Shown piece by piece: positions 1-9,807 of a DNA stretch of 64,000 bases. The stretch's first letter is position 1, and every line of letters starts with the position of its first letter. The notes beneath the pieces were generated by a model. The model was not told the DNA's origin. It searched no databases and saw only the letters and a list, made by a program, of their open reading frames with translations. The position numbers and the translations under genes are program-made. The DNA comes from Archangium lansingense (lineage in GTDB: Bacteria > Myxococcota > Myxococcia > Myxococcales > Myxococcaceae), in assembly GCF_026626635.1 (NCBI RefSeq), contig NZ_JAPNKA010000001.1, forward strand, positions 13,146,001 to 13,210,000, given 5' to 3'.

Positions 1-366
1 GACGGCGGCACTTGCGGTACGACCAACGTCACCACGGCAGTGGTTGGCTCGCTGGCGTGGAACGTGGTCATCAACACCCCCAACACCATCTGCTACACGA
101 ACCTCTCCATCCCGAAGAACGAGGTGCGGCACACCTTCGCCGACGGCTTCACGTTCCGCGTGATGCACTTCAACCCGTCGGCGGCCTCGGTCGACAAGAC
201 CTGTGACCGATGCAACATCGGCAAGGCCAGCTCGCCCGGCAACCCGGACTCGGACATCCACCTCCAGAGGGACAAGAGCGGCACCAAGGACACCTCCTGG
301 TACTCGGGCTACACCACCAAGGGCGAGGCCCTGTCCCTGAGCGAGCGCGTCGGCGTCCTCGGCTGA
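1..366 (+). CDS. C-terminal part of an unknown, probably secreted protein (5' end outside window)
   Basis: The reading frame is open from base 1 and stops with TGA at 364-366, so about 121 C-terminal residues are visible. The sequence is rich in Thr, Ser, Asn and Gly, alternates hydrophobic and polar residues as beta strands do, and has four scattered cysteines (C5, a C near residue 39, and a CxxC pair in TCDRCN). These traits suggest an exported beta-rich protein, perhaps with disulfides, but I recognise no family motif. No start codon or signal peptide can be seen because the gene begins upstream of the window. The next gene follows after about 150 bp on the same strand. Confidence 0.55.
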   Translation, partial: DGGTCGTTNVTTAVVGSLAWNVVINTPNTICYTNLSIPKNEVRHTFADGFTFRVMHFNPSAASVDKTCDRCNIGKASSPGNPDSDIHLQRDKSGTKDTSWYSGYTTKGEALSLSERVGVLG

Positions 367-519
367 GCCGCCCGCCCCAGCTCCGCGTGCATGGCCCACC
401 AGCACGTGCGGGCGGACGAGCCCCGCCCGGAACCCCTGCTTCCCCGCCCCCCCCCAGTGACTGCGGCCGTACGGCCCTCCCCGTTACCCTCTTCCTGAGC
501 AACACACGGGGGAACAGTC

Positions 520-933
520 ATGAGGGAGTCCAGGGAGCTCCGGGACCTGCACATCCGGCTGTGCGAGGCCTACGCGCGCGGCGATACCGGCTTCATCGAG
601 CGGCTCTTCTCGCGAGAGGCGGGATCGCTCAACATCGGGACGGATCCACACGAGTGGTGGATGGGCTCGGACCGCATCCTCCAGGCCTGGAAGGCGCAGT
701 TCCAGGCGCTGGGCGGCAGGGTCCCGCTCGTCGCGGGAGACCCGCAGGCCTGGCAGGAGGGCTCTGTCGGCTGGGTCGCGGACCAACCCAGGCTCCAGAC
801 ACCAGATGGCGACCTCCCGATGCGGCTCACCTGCGTCTTCCACCAGGAGGAGGGCGAGTGGAGGCTCGTTCAGACCCATGCCTCCCTGGGCGTGGCGAAT
901 GAGGCCTCGGTGGGAAGCGAGCTGCCGGTGTAG
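520..933 (+). CDS. SnoaL-like / NTF2-fold family protein
   Basis: The gene encodes 137 residues. The pattern is typical of the SnoaL-like/NTF2 superfamily used as a stress or ligand-binding domain: an N-terminal helix with LRDLHIRLCEAYARGD, a middle segment with a WWMG loop, and a C-terminal strand with CVFHQEEGEWRLVQTHAS. Family members are small cone-shaped proteins that bind or isomerise small molecules; the substrate cannot be read from sequence. The ATG at 520 follows a GGGGGAA ribosome site. No signal peptide is present, so it should be cytoplasmic. The lactonase-like gene begins 23 bp downstream on the same strand, so the two may be co-transcribed. Confidence 0.75.
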   Translation: MRESRELRDLHIRLCEAYARGDTGFIERLFSREAGSLNIGTDPHEWWMGSDRILQAWKAQFQALGGRVPLVAGDPQAWQEGSVGWVADQPRLQTPDGDLPMRLTCVFHQEEGEWRLVQTHASLGVANEASVGSELPV

Positions 934-956
934 CGGGCAGGGAAGGGAATCCGGTC

Positions 957-2039
957 ATGTATGCGATGACGAACGCGGCGGATGGCAATCAGATCCTCAT
1001 CTACACGCAGTCCGGGGACGACATCCCCCGGCTCAATGCGAGAGTCTCCACGGGAGGACGGGGAAGCGGTGGGGAGCTCACCAGCCCGGTGGACGCACTG
1101 GGCTCCCAGGGCTCGCTCCTGTTGAGTGAGGACGGGCGCTGGCTCTTCGCCGTCAACGCGGGCAGCGATGAGGTTTCGAGCCTGGAGGTCACCTCGAGCG
1201 GGCTCGTGCTCCGGGACAAGGTTCCGTCAGGAGGCGAGTTCCCGGTCAGCCTGACGCTTCACGGCAACCTGCTCTACGTCCTCAACTCCGGCGGCGACGG
1301 CAACATCACCGGCTTCACCGTCGGCGAGGCGGGGCGGCTGACCCACCTGAACGGCTCGACGCGCTCGCTGCACGCCGGTGGGACCAATCCGCCCTCGTTC
1401 CTCGTCTCGCCCGCACAGGTGGGGTTCAGCCCGGCCGGCGACAAGCTCCTCGTCACGGTGAAGGGCTCCAATGACATCCATGTCTTCACCATCGGCGTGG
1501 ACGGGCTGCCAGGCGCGCGGCCGGTGACCACGAAGTCCGTGGGCACCCGGCCCTTTAGCTTCTCTTTCGACACACACGGGCACCTGCTCGTCGCCGAGCT
1601 GTTCGGCAGCCACGGCGTCGGCACACCCAACTCGGGCGCTGTCACCTCTTACAAGCTCCGGCCGGATGGGCGGCTGGAAGTGCTCGATGCCTCGGTGGAC
1701 AACGCCCAGACGGCGACGTGCTGGATCGCCGTGGATGGCCAGGGCCGCTATGCGTATGCAACCAACAACGCCAGCGCCACCATCAGCGGCTATCGTATCG
1801 ACGAGGACGGGCATCTGCGCCTGCTGGATGACGGCGGCGTCAGCGCCCGCCTGCCTCCGGGCTCGGCCCCCGTGGACCTCTCCGTCAGCCGCGACGGGCG
1901 CTTCCTCTATACGGTGAACGCTGGCAGGGGCGCGCTCGATGCGTTCCGGATAGACCCGGACTCCGGTCACCTGACGCCCCTCGGCGAGGTGGGCGGCCTG
2001 CCCGTCTCGGACGGCGCGGTGGGCCTCGCCGTGGATTGA
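957..2039 (+). CDS. Lactonase-family seven-bladed beta-propeller protein
   Basis: This 360-residue protein resembles the 6-phosphogluconolactonase (Pgl)/YbhE beta-propeller family. Blade motifs recur as 'GRWLFAVNAGSDEVSS', 'NLLYVLNSGGDGNITGF', 'GRYAYATNNASATISGY' and 'GRFLYTVNAGRGALDAF', each ending with a strand naming a value. In the family these proteins hydrolyse lactones or act only as scaffolds; no phosphosugar role can be proved here. There is no clear signal peptide at the chosen ATG (957), which follows an AAGGGAA site; homologues may be exported. It lies 23 bp after the SnoaL-like gene. About 250 bp without a recognisable gene separates it from the RCC1 lipoprotein. Confidence 0.8.
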   Translation: MYAMTNAADGNQILIYTQSGDDIPRLNARVSTGGRGSGGELTSPVDALGSQGSLLLSEDGRWLFAVNAGSDEVSSLEVTSSGLVLRDKVPSGGEFPVSLTLHGNLLYVLNSGGDGNITGFTVGEAGRLTHLNGSTRSLHAGGTNPPSFLVSPAQVGFSPAGDKLLVTVKGSNDIHVFTIGVDGLPGARPVTTKSVGTRPFSFSFDTHGHLLVAELFGSHGVGTPNSGAVTSYKLRPDGRLEVLDASVDNAQTATCWIAVDGQGRYAYATNNASATISGYRIDEDGHLRLLDDGGVSARLPPGSAPVDLSVSRDGRFLYTVNAGRGALDAFRIDPDSGHLTPLGEVGGLPVSDGAVGLAVD

Positions 2040-2323
2040 CCGGTTGCCGCCCGTCAGGGCCCGACCCGCGTAGTGGGCCCACGCGGCTGCGTGTTCCCAA
2101 CACGCAGCATCGCGGGGCTCGGTGCTCGTCGGGCGGTTCATGCGAGCGAGTTCCCCTCTGGCTCCGCTCGGAGCGCCGCGCTGGTACGTGGATTGCTGAG
2201 GCACGAACCCGAGGACCTCTGGCCCCTACCCGATTCGCAACGGGCCCGGACCGGTCCTCGTGAACGGATTCATCACATACAGAGATCGACGTGAATAACG
2301 GACGTCACGTCAACGGGAGTTCC

Positions 2324-3586
2324 ATGTACAAGGGGATTGTGTCGATGAAGGTGTTGGCAGCGGTGTCCGTGGGTTCGCTACTGGTGGCTGCTTGCGGTGA
2401 CACGGTCGCGGGTAACGAGAATGCACAGGTCCAGGTGGGTCAGACCCTGCGCTCGAGCGCGCTTCCCAAGCTGGCCACGGGGTACAACTTCGGCCTCGCG
2501 CTGAAAGACGGTGCCGTGTGGGCCTGGGGACGCAACGGGAACCATCAGCTCGGGGATGGCACGACCACCAATCGTGCCACCCCCATGCAGGTGCAGGGCC
2601 TGACGGGCACGTTCGTGGGTGTCGCCGCAGGAGCCGATCACGCCATGGCCCTGCGGTCCGACGGTACCCTGTGGGCCTGGGGACGCAACGATGGGGGGCA
2701 GATGGGCATCGGAACCGTCGGAGTCGACTCGATTCCGGTGCAGGTGCAGACCCTCACCAATGTGGTGGCCATGGCGGGGGGATACAACTTCTCCGTGGGC
2801 GTGGAATCCAACGGTGATGTGTGGGCCTGGGGTCACAATGGCAGCTGTCAGCTCGGAATCGGGCCGTCGTACAACCCCTCGGCGGTTCCGGTGCGGGTGA
2901 CGACGACGGATCCGGCAATGCCCTACCTGACCGGCGTGGTGGCCATCGCGGCCGGTCCCCTCTCCGCCCTGGCGGTGGGCTCCGATGGCTCCCTGTGGGC
3001 CTGGGGCCAGAACGCCAATGGCAGGCTCGGGGATGGGACGAATACCGAGCGATGCAGGGCGGTGAGGATCTCGTACCCGGATCCTACTCCCAACGATTCC
3101 ACCGACAATGTCGTGCCGGTGGATGTCGCGATGGGCGAGGATCACAGCCTGGCCCTGTTCTCGAATGGCGCCGTCATGGCCTGGGGAAACAACGGTTCCG
3201 GACAGCTCGGGCTGGGCTCCTCGAGTTCAACCCCGTATATGACTCCGGTCCTGGTCCCCAACTTCGCCGGCGTGACGCAGATCGACGCTGGCAAGTACAC
3301 CAGTCTGGCCGTCTCCAATGGGAAGTTCTTCGCCTGGGGCTCTCATACCTACGGGCAAATCTGCTCTGGAAGCGGTGGCGGATGGTCGAACTCCATGTAC
3401 ACGGTGCCGACCCCCCCGTCTGTCCTGGTGAACATGAGCTACGTGGGCGCGGGGTATGAGTTCTCCGTGGGCATGGCCAGCGATGGAAAACTCTGGTCCT
3501 GTGGCTTTGAAGGTTACGACGCGCTTGGGTACGACGTCCCGGGAGCGGCCACGACCAACATCCTGACCCAGGTGCCCAACTTCTGA
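2324..3586 (+). CDS. RCC1-repeat lipoprotein
   Basis: The product has 420 residues from the ATG at 2324, which follows a GGGAG ribosome site. A GTG at 2291 would add 11 unlikely residues. A lipoprotein signal (LLVAACGD) puts the lipidated Cys near residue 28. The rest is a series of roughly 50-residue RCC1 repeats marked by 'GAVWAWGRNGNHQLGDGT', 'GTLWAWGRNDGGQMG', 'GDVWAWGHNGSCQLG', 'GSLWAWGQNANGRLG', 'GAVMAWGNNGSGQLG' and a weaker final unit. RCC1 repeats form a seven-bladed propeller for protein binding; myxobacteria carry many surface paralogues. A ligand or surface-attachment role is inference. It converges with the large kinase gene, separated by a long hairpin. Confidence 0.88.
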   Translation: MYKGIVSMKVLAAVSVGSLLVAACGDTVAGNENAQVQVGQTLRSSALPKLATGYNFGLALKDGAVWAWGRNGNHQLGDGTTTNRATPMQVQGLTGTFVGVAAGADHAMALRSDGTLWAWGRNDGGQMGIGTVGVDSIPVQVQTLTNVVAMAGGYNFSVGVESNGDVWAWGHNGSCQLGIGPSYNPSAVPVRVTTTDPAMPYLTGVVAIAAGPLSALAVGSDGSLWAWGQNANGRLGDGTNTERCRAVRISYPDPTPNDSTDNVVPVDVAMGEDHSLALFSNGAVMAWGNNGSGQLGLGSSSSTPYMTPVLVPNFAGVTQIDAGKYTSLAVSNGKFFAWGSHTYGQICSGSGGGWSNSMYTVPTPPSVLVNMSYVGAGYEFSVGMASDGKLWSCGFEGYDALGYDVPGAATTNILTQVPNF

Positions 3587-3613
3587 TGAGCCGGTCGTGG
3601 TGAATTCGTAGTT

Positions 3614-3653
3614 CCTCCCCTCCTGCAAGCCGACAGGCTCGCCAGGAGGGGAG
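3614..3653. terminator. Hairpin between convergent genes, terminator-like
   Basis: An 11-bp perfect stem (CTCCCCTCCTG at 3615-3625 with CAGGAGGGGAG at 3643-3653) has a second small stem AGCC/GGCT inside its loop. It lies between the ends of the RCC1 lipoprotein gene and the opposing kinase gene, where a bidirectional terminator is expected. No U-run follows, so intrinsic termination is uncertain. Confidence 0.55.
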
Positions 3654-3715
3654 AGGTACCGCGGCAGTCCTCGCTCTGGAGCTGGGGCGGCGACAACTCC
3701 CGCCACGACGGGGAG

Positions 3716-6700
3716 CTATGGCACTTCGGCGTCACCCCAACGCTGGCGGGCCAGCTCCAGGGTGCGCGCGTTCTCGGGCACCTGACGCAGGAAGCGCTCG
3801 CGGCTCTCCGTGTCTGGAATGTCCCCGGCGCGCTCGCGCAGGCACCGCAGGGCGCGGCGCAGGGCCTGCTCGCCAGCGGCGGTATCTCCGCTGGCGAAGC
3901 AGGCCTCGGCCAGCACCTGGAGCAGGCCCACCCGGGCCAGTCCACCCGGGCCCATCGCGTCGGTCTCGAGCAGCCCGAGCTCCACCGACTGGCGGGCCCC
4001 GGCCGCGTCCCCCCGGGCCAGCAGCAGGGCCCCCAGACTCCAGCGCGCCAGGGGCACGAAGGGGGTGAATGGCGCCAACGCCTCGCAGGCCTCGCGCGCC
4101 CGGGCCTCGGCTCCCGGCAGGTCTCCTTCCCCCGCCATCACCCGCGCCAGCACCAGCAGCGCGGAGCCGCGGTGCAACCGGTTGGAGCCCTGGGCCTCCA
4201 CACACTCGAGCGCCAGGGCCTGGGCTTCCCGCTGATGGGCCGGCTCGGGGCTGGCCGCCAGCACCACCATCAGATTCAGCCGGGCGTGGGCGATGGAAAA
4301 GAGATGCCCCAACCGCTGGGCCTGGCGCAGGGCGCGGCGCACCCGCTCCTGGGCTCCGCGCGGGTCTCCCAGGGCCACCTGCGCCTGCGCTCCCCAACCG
4401 AGGGGCGCTCCCTCGTCGCGCTCCGCCTCTATCTCGCGGAAGGCCCGCTCGGCGAGCCCGGCCCAGGTCAGCGCCCGCCAGGGCCCATCCGTCAGGTAGA
4501 GGGACCGGAAGCTGTACAAGGTATTCCGCCAGCCGAGCACGAGGCCGTTCTGCTCGAGGACGTCACGCCCCGTGCGCTCCAACCGCTCGAAGCAGGCGTC
4601 GGCGTCCCGGAGCGAGCCCAGGTACCAGGCCATGCTGCCCGCGAAGCAGAGCGACAGGGCGTAGGCGGCCCGGGCCTCCGGCTCCGGCTCGGCCTCCAGC
4701 AGCCGCCCGCACAGAGAGTGCAGGGTGTCCTTCTGCGCTTCATGGCTGCAGCCCATGCTCAGGCCGCTGATCAGATTGCACCACAGGGAAGTCCCCGGCT
4801 TCAGCAGGGGCAGCACGGCGCTCCCCAGCTCCTCCATGGTCACGAAATCATCCATCCAGAAGGCCGCGGTGGCCTGGAGCGCGTGCAGGTGCACCAGCGG
4901 CTCTCCCTGGGGACCGAGCGCCAGGGCCGCTTCCAGGCATCGCTTCATGCCCTGCATGTCGTGGTGCTCGAAGAGCTGCTCGGCGGCCCGGGTGTAGTAG
5001 TGGATGGCGCGCTCCGGCTGTTGACCGAGCCGGGAGTGCTCGGCGAGCACCCGCGCGTCGCGCTCCCCCACCCGCTCCAGCCAGTCCGCGACCCCCCGGT
5101 GGCCGGTGGGCTTGAGCTCGTCGGGAACCAGCCCATGGGCCGCATCCCGCACCAACTCATGGCGGAAGCGGTACTCGTCCTCCGCCGGGAAGCGGCTGCC
5201 CGGCCGGAACTCCACCCACTCCAGCTCCACCAGCTTGCGGAGCTGGTGCTCCAGCGCCTCGCCCGGAAGTGCCCCGCCCAGCAGCGTCCGGACCCCGCCC
5301 GCCCAGAAGGTGCGGCCGAAGAGGCTGGCGGCCAACAGCACCTGGCGGGCCTCGGGCTCCAGCCGCACCAGGCGCGCCTGCAACATGGCCAGCACCGACT
5401 CGGGCGGTGCCTCCCCCCGGCCCTCCACCACCGCGCGGATGAGCTCCTCCAGGAAGAGGGCGTTGCCCGCGGCCTGCTCCACGAGCCTGTCGACGAGGGA
5501 GTCCGGCACCTGCGCTCCCAGCACCTCGCGCACCAGCCGCGCGCCGGCCTTGCGGCTCAGCCCCCGCAGGGGCACCTCCTGCATGCGCTGCGTCCAGGAG
5601 CCGGGCAGCAACTGCTCGACCTCGGGCCTGGCCAGGGCCAGCACCATGAAGGGATGCTCGGCGAGCTCGCGCAGGGCGTCGTCCACCAACTTGATGCTGA
5701 GCAGGTCTCCCCAGTGCAGGTCCTCCAGCACCAGCAGCACCGGGTGGTGCGCGCACTCGGCCGCCAGGAAGGCCACCAGCGCCCGGCCCACCTGGGCGCT
5801 CATCAGCCGCGGATCTCCCCGCGCGGCGCGCAGCCGCGGGTGGTGCTCGTCAGCGAAGGGAATGCCGCACAACTCCCCGAGGAATTCCACCTCCTCCCGG
5901 GCCCGCGCCTCGGGCAGGTGCCGGGACAGGTGTTGGGACAACCGGGCCCGCCGCTCCTCGAGCGGCTCGCCGCCCGAGATACCGCACAGCCGGCGCAGGG
6001 CCTGTCCGAGTAGACCATCCGCCGAGCCCGCGCTCATGGGGTCTCCCCGGCCGAGCAGCACCCGCACGGGCGGAACATGGAGCTCCAGGCGGCGGAGGAA
6101 CTCGTGCCGCAACCGGGACTTGCCCATGCCGGCCGGGGCCGTCACCAGCACCGCCCGCGCGGTGGATTCCTTGACACAGTTCGAGAAGGCCATCTCGAGC
6201 AGGGCCAGCTCGTGCTCACGGCCCACGCAGGGAGTGGGCCTGCCCAACAGGGGGCGGGACTCGTCGGCGCCCGACAGCTCGCCATGCAGCAGGAAGAGAC
6301 CGGGTTGGGGCCGGGTGAGCTGGAAGCCGGGGCCGAGCAGCCCCGCTGTCGCCTCATCCAGCAGCACGGGAGTGGGGGCGGGCACGCCAGCCGTGAGGAG
6401 CTGCTCCATCTGGCGCAGCAACTGGCCCGCCCGGTCCATGGCCTCGCCCCCGGGCAGATGCGGGTCCCGGGTGCCACGGCCGGTGGTGAGCACCACGACG
6501 GCTCCGGGCCAGCGCTCCAGCAGGGTGAGGGCGCAGCGGGCGGCGAGGGCGGCGGGATCGGTGGCCGAGCCGAGGGTGGCCCCGAGGGTGAGCACCAGGG
6601 CACCGTCGGCCAGCAGCTCCACCCGGGCGCCCTGGGGGGCCAGCAGGGTGCGCAGGGAGTCGCGCAGCGCCTGGCGTGAGCCCGGCTCGCCGGGGGCGTG

Positions 6701-7687
6701 CCCGTCCGTGGCGCGAGGGGAGGCCAGCAGCACGGTGACGAGCTGCTGTTCTGCCTCGGCCAGGGAGAGCAGGGGGACGCCCGGGGGCGCGGCGCCGCCA
6801 GTCCCCATCTCCAGGCCGGAGCACAACTCCTCCAGCGCCTCCAGCAGGCGGGGAATCTCCGGCAGCCGGCGCGCGGGCGCCTTGGCCAGCATGCGCTCCA
6901 ACAACTCCTGGAGGGAGGCGGGCAGCTCGGGGCGCAGCTCCCTCAGCGGTGTTGGCTCGGTGAAGAGAATCTTGGCCAGCGCGGCCACCAGGTGCGGGGC
7001 GCGGAAGGGTGGCTGGCCCGTGAGGCACTCATAGAGAACACACCCCAGGGAGAAGATGTCGGCGCCGGGGGTGAGCTGGGACTGGCCCGACACCAGCTCG
7101 GGCGCCATGTACCCCGGAGTGCCGAGCACCACCTGACTGTCCGTCATGTCGGAGGAGCGCACCACATGGCGGGCCAGTCCGAAGTCCAGCAGCACCACGT
7201 CCTCGACGCGGCCGTGGCGCAGGAAGAGGTTGGAGGGCTTGAGATCGCGGTGGATGATGCCGTGCTGGTGGGCCACCGCGAGCGCCCGGGCGGCATGGCG
7301 CACCAGCGTCAGCGTCTCCGCGAGCGACAACGGCTGGCGCGCGAGCCGCCGGGCCAGGTCCTCGCCCTCCAGCCACTCCATGGCGAGGAAGAGCTGTCCA
7401 TGCTCGGTGTGGCCGTGGGCCACATAGGAGACGATGCCGGGGTGACGCAGCTCCGCCAGCAGGGAAGCCTCGCGGGTGAAACGCCGCGGGGAGTCGGCGC
7501 TGGCGGACAGGTGCAACAGCTTGAGAGCCACCTCCTGGCCGGAGTGCGAGTCCGTGGCGCGATAGACGCTGCCCATCCCCCCGCGGCCCGCGAGCTCCCC
7601 AAGGGTGAATCGGCCCGCGAGGACCGTGCCCGCGGGCAGAGAGGAAGCCAGCGGCGCGGGGGGCTGGCGGAGGGCGGAGCTGTCCAT
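3716..7687 (-). CDS. Ser/Thr protein kinase fused to AAA+ ATPase and TPR-like region
   Basis: The product has 1323 residues from the ATG at 7687; the open frame runs further upstream but the kinase fold starts soon after this Met. Residues about 26-290 are an intact Hanks-type kinase: G-loop GRGGMGSVY, catalytic HRDLKPSN, DFGLAR, GTPGYMAPE and FSLGCVLYE. A middle region follows, then a predicted ATPase with Walker A (APAGMGKSR) and Walker B-like LLVLEDLHWGD. The last ~450 residues are Ala/Leu-rich helices like TPRs. This kinase-AAA-TPR layout is common in myxobacteria and probably senses a ligand and phosphorylates partners. No transmembrane segment was seen. It is divergent from the GAFTGA regulator (184-bp gap), so the pair may act together. 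Confidence 0.9.
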   Translation of the reverse strand: MDSSALRQPPAPLASSLPAGTVLAGRFTLGELAGRGGMGSVYRATDSHSGQEVALKLLHLSASADSPRRFTREASLLAELRHPGIVSYVAHGHTEHGQLFLAMEWLEGEDLARRLARQPLSLAETLTLVRHAARALAVAHQHGIIHRDLKPSNLFLRHGRVEDVVLLDFGLARHVVRSSDMTDSQVVLGTPGYMAPELVSGQSQLTPGADIFSLGCVLYECLTGQPPFRAPHLVAALAKILFTEPTPLRELRPELPASLQELLERMLAKAPARRLPEIPRLLEALEELCSGLEMGTGGAAPPGVPLLSLAEAEQQLVTVLLASPRATDGHAPGEPGSRQALRDSLRTLLAPQGARVELLADGALVLTLGATLGSATDPAALAARCALTLLERWPGAVVVLTTGRGTRDPHLPGGEAMDRAGQLLRQMEQLLTAGVPAPTPVLLDEATAGLLGPGFQLTRPQPGLFLLHGELSGADESRPLLGRPTPCVGREHELALLEMAFSNCVKESTARAVLVTAPAGMGKSRLRHEFLRRLELHVPPVRVLLGRGDPMSAGSADGLLGQALRRLCGISGGEPLEERRARLSQHLSRHLPEARAREEVEFLGELCGIPFADEHHPRLRAARGDPRLMSAQVGRALVAFLAAECAHHPVLLVLEDLHWGDLLSIKLVDDALRELAEHPFMVLALARPEVEQLLPGSWTQRMQEVPLRGLSRKAGARLVREVLGAQVPDSLVDRLVEQAAGNALFLEELIRAVVEGRGEAPPESVLAMLQARLVRLEPEARQVLLAASLFGRTFWAGGVRTLLGGALPGEALEHQLRKLVELEWVEFRPGSRFPAEDEYRFRHELVRDAAHGLVPDELKPTGHRGVADWLERVGERDARVLAEHSRLGQQPERAIHYYTRAAEQLFEHHDMQGMKRCLEAALALGPQGEPLVHLHALQATAAFWMDDFVTMEELGSAVLPLLKPGTSLWCNLISGLSMGCSHEAQKDTLHSLCGRLLEAEPEPEARAAYALSLCFAGSMAWYLGSLRDADACFERLERTGRDVLEQNGLVLGWRNTLYSFRSLYLTDGPWRALTWAGLAERAFREIEAERDEGAPLGWGAQAQVALGDPRGAQERVRRALRQAQRLGHLFSIAHARLNLMVVLAASPEPAHQREAQALALECVEAQGSNRLHRGSALLVLARVMAGEGDLPGAEARAREACEALAPFTPFVPLARWSLGALLLARGDAAGARQSVELGLLETDAMGPGGLARVGLLQVLAEACFASGDTAAGEQALRRALRCLRERAGDIPDTESRERFLRQVPENARTLELARQRWGDAEVP

Positions 7688-7871
7688 GGCGCGAAGTCTA
7701 GAGCACCCGCCCCTCGCCCCTCGAACCGAAGTACGGCCCGCCTCCAGCGGCGACGCGGTGCTCCCCACCGGCAACGGGGGGCGTCTCCCTGGACGGGCAG
7801 GAGACCGCCCGTCCGCTAGTGCCTGGACGGCGGAGCGCGCGGAAGGCACAGTGCCGCCCCATGGGGGTGTA

Positions 7872-9626
7872 ATGACCGAGGAACTCTCCTCCCTCGCCGT
7901 GGCCCTGCATGCCGCGAGGTACTTCGAGCAGGCGGCTCTCTCGACGTTACGCACGCTGCTGCGAGTAGCCGGACAAGCGCTGGAGGCCAGCCCCCACGGC
8001 CGGCGAGGGCGGATGCTACGAGGGGTGGTGCACCTGCGGCCGGCGGAAGCCTACCAGCGGCTGGTGGCGCTGGAGTACGAGGCGATGGAGCACACGTCGC
8101 CCGAGGACGAGGCGCTCCCGCCGGCCGATGGGCCCCAGGTGGCGCTGCTGGCCTCCGCCTCCGCCTGGCGCGCGGTGGTGGAGCACGGCTGCGCTGTCTC
8201 CGTCGATGTGGGCCTGGGCACACTGATGCCCCACCAGGAGAATCCCCGGCGGATGGCCGCGCCGCTCCCGGCGGCCGCCTCCTTCACCTGGGAGAGCCAG
8301 CGGCGGCTGCTCAACCGCCAGGCCACGCACGTCTGCGTCCTCCCGCTGCGCATGCCCGGCGGGCGCATCGACGGGATGATCGCCCTGGAGGCGAGCTGCA
8401 TGGAGGCGCTCGGCCAGGAGTTCATCTGGCGGCAGATGGGGCCGGGGATGCAGCTCGCGGTGGACCTGGCGGCGCCCTACCTCACGGGCCTGCCGCCACG
8501 CCCGGGCGCCATGCCGGAGACGGACGAGTATCTGCCAGTGATTGGCGCGTCCACGGCCAGCCGGGTGTCGGTGCTGCGCGTCTTCGCCCAGCAAGAGGAG
8601 ACCCTCCTGCTGAGTGGCCCTACCGGAGCGGGCAAGTCCCGCCTGGCCCGCTGGTGCCACGAGCGTTCCCCGCGCCGGAAGGGCCGCTTCGAGAGCCTGG
8701 ACCTGATGATGGTTCCCGAGGAGCTGCAGATGGCGGAGCTCTTCGGCTGGCGCAGGGGCGCCTTCACGGGCGCGGTGCGGGACAACCCCGGCAGCCTGGC
8801 GCGGGCCGAGGAAGGCACGCTGTTCATCGATGAGCTCGACAAGCTGTCCCTCAAGGCCCAGGCGGGGCTGCTGCGCGTGCTGGAGGAGCGCACCTGGCGC
8901 GCGCTCGGCGACACCGGGGGCGAGCAGCGGGCCAACGTGCGCTTCATCATCGGCACCAATGCGAACCTGCTCGAGTCGGTGCGCCGGGGCACCTTCCGGG
9001 AGGACCTGTACTACCGCATCAACGTCCTGCCCGTCCGGCTCCCGCCGCTGGAGGAGCGCCGGGATGAGATTGGCCCCTGGGCGCGCTACATGCTGACGCG
9101 CCGCCACCGGGAGACGAGTCCCGAGGGCATGGCCCACCTGTCCCCGGAGGCCGAGCGGCTGCTGGAGCAGGGAACGTGGCCCGGCAACCTGCGGCATCTC
9201 GACAACATCGTCCGTCGCGCCTACACGCTGGCCATGGTGGAGCAGGGGGGCACCAGCCAGGAGCTGGCGCTGAGCGAGGCCCACGTGCGGGAGGCGCTGA
9301 CCTACGAGGGGAAGCAGCAAGGCGCGCCGCTGGTGGAGGCGATGGGCCAGGCGGCGCGGGCCTTCGTCCAGGAGGCACGGCGCCGGCAGGCCCCGCTCGA
9401 CATCGATCTGGCCGAGAGCCTGCGGGGCTTCGTGCTGGCCGAGGCGGTGCGGCAGGTGGGGCGGGATGAAGCCTTCCAACTGGTGGGGCGGGAGTCGCTG
9501 GTGAAGAGCCGCAACCACCAGAAGGCGCTGCGGCAGGAGCTGAAGAAGGTGGAGGCCCTGTGCCGCGAGGTGGGGCAGCCGATGCCCGACTCCGTGGCAC
9601 AAGCGGAAGCGGGCGAGCCTTCCTGA
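7872..9626 (+). CDS. Sigma-54-interacting AAA+ regulator, no obvious DNA-binding domain
   Basis: The product has 584 residues from the ATG at 7872. The open frame extends to 7605, but that part overlaps the divergent kinase gene and its composition is not protein-like. Residues 1-215 are a sensor region I could not assign. The AAA+ core has Walker A GPTGAGKS, the sigma-54 contact loop GAFTGA, Walker B LFIDELDKL and FREDLYYRINVLPVRLPPLEERRDEI. The motif before GAFTGA is MAELFGW rather than the usual ESELFGH. The C-terminus (about 100 residues, Ala/Glu/Arg-rich) shows no clear Fis-type helix-turn-helix, so it may act on RNA polymerase without specific DNA binding or bind DNA by an unrecognised fold. 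Confidence 0.85.
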   Translation: MTEELSSLAVALHAARYFEQAALSTLRTLLRVAGQALEASPHGRRGRMLRGVVHLRPAEAYQRLVALEYEAMEHTSPEDEALPPADGPQVALLASASAWRAVVEHGCAVSVDVGLGTLMPHQENPRRMAAPLPAAASFTWESQRRLLNRQATHVCVLPLRMPGGRIDGMIALEASCMEALGQEFIWRQMGPGMQLAVDLAAPYLTGLPPRPGAMPETDEYLPVIGASTASRVSVLRVFAQQEETLLLSGPTGAGKSRLARWCHERSPRRKGRFESLDLMMVPEELQMAELFGWRRGAFTGAVRDNPGSLARAEEGTLFIDELDKLSLKAQAGLLRVLEERTWRALGDTGGEQRANVRFIIGTNANLLESVRRGTFREDLYYRINVLPVRLPPLEERRDEIGPWARYMLTRRHRETSPEGMAHLSPEAERLLEQGTWPGNLRHLDNIVRRAYTLAMVEQGGTSQELALSEAHVREALTYEGKQQGAPLVEAMGQAARAFVQEARRRQAPLDIDLAESLRGFVLAEAVRQVGRDEAFQLVGRESLVKSRNHQKALRQELKKVEALCREVGQPMPDSVAQAEAGEPS

Positions 9627-9807
9627 GGCGCGTGGCCCGCGGGCGGCGCCGGCGGGTCCGAGCATGCCCGGTTGCCGGGAGGCCAGCCCGTCCAGCGGTG
9701 CCTCCCGTCCAGCGGTGCCTCCCGTCCCTGCCCTCGAGGGCCGCTCCCTTCCCGGCCCCGGCGTCCCCACCTTGCCCTCCGGGTTGCGTCATACCGGGAG
9801 GCAGTCC

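Noticed and set aside
4172..6013. 613-residue open frame antisense to the kinase/ATPase gene, and similar long frames at 5106-7034 and 6698-7819
   Set aside because: They are shadow frames caused by high GC; composition is Arg/Gly/Pro/Ala-rich without motifs, and the opposite strand holds a clear gene.
9664..9807. Upstream extension of the formate dehydrogenase frame
   Set aside because: The added residues are Pro/Ser-rich with no signal, while TTG 9808 has a strong ribosome site and begins a natural protein sequence.
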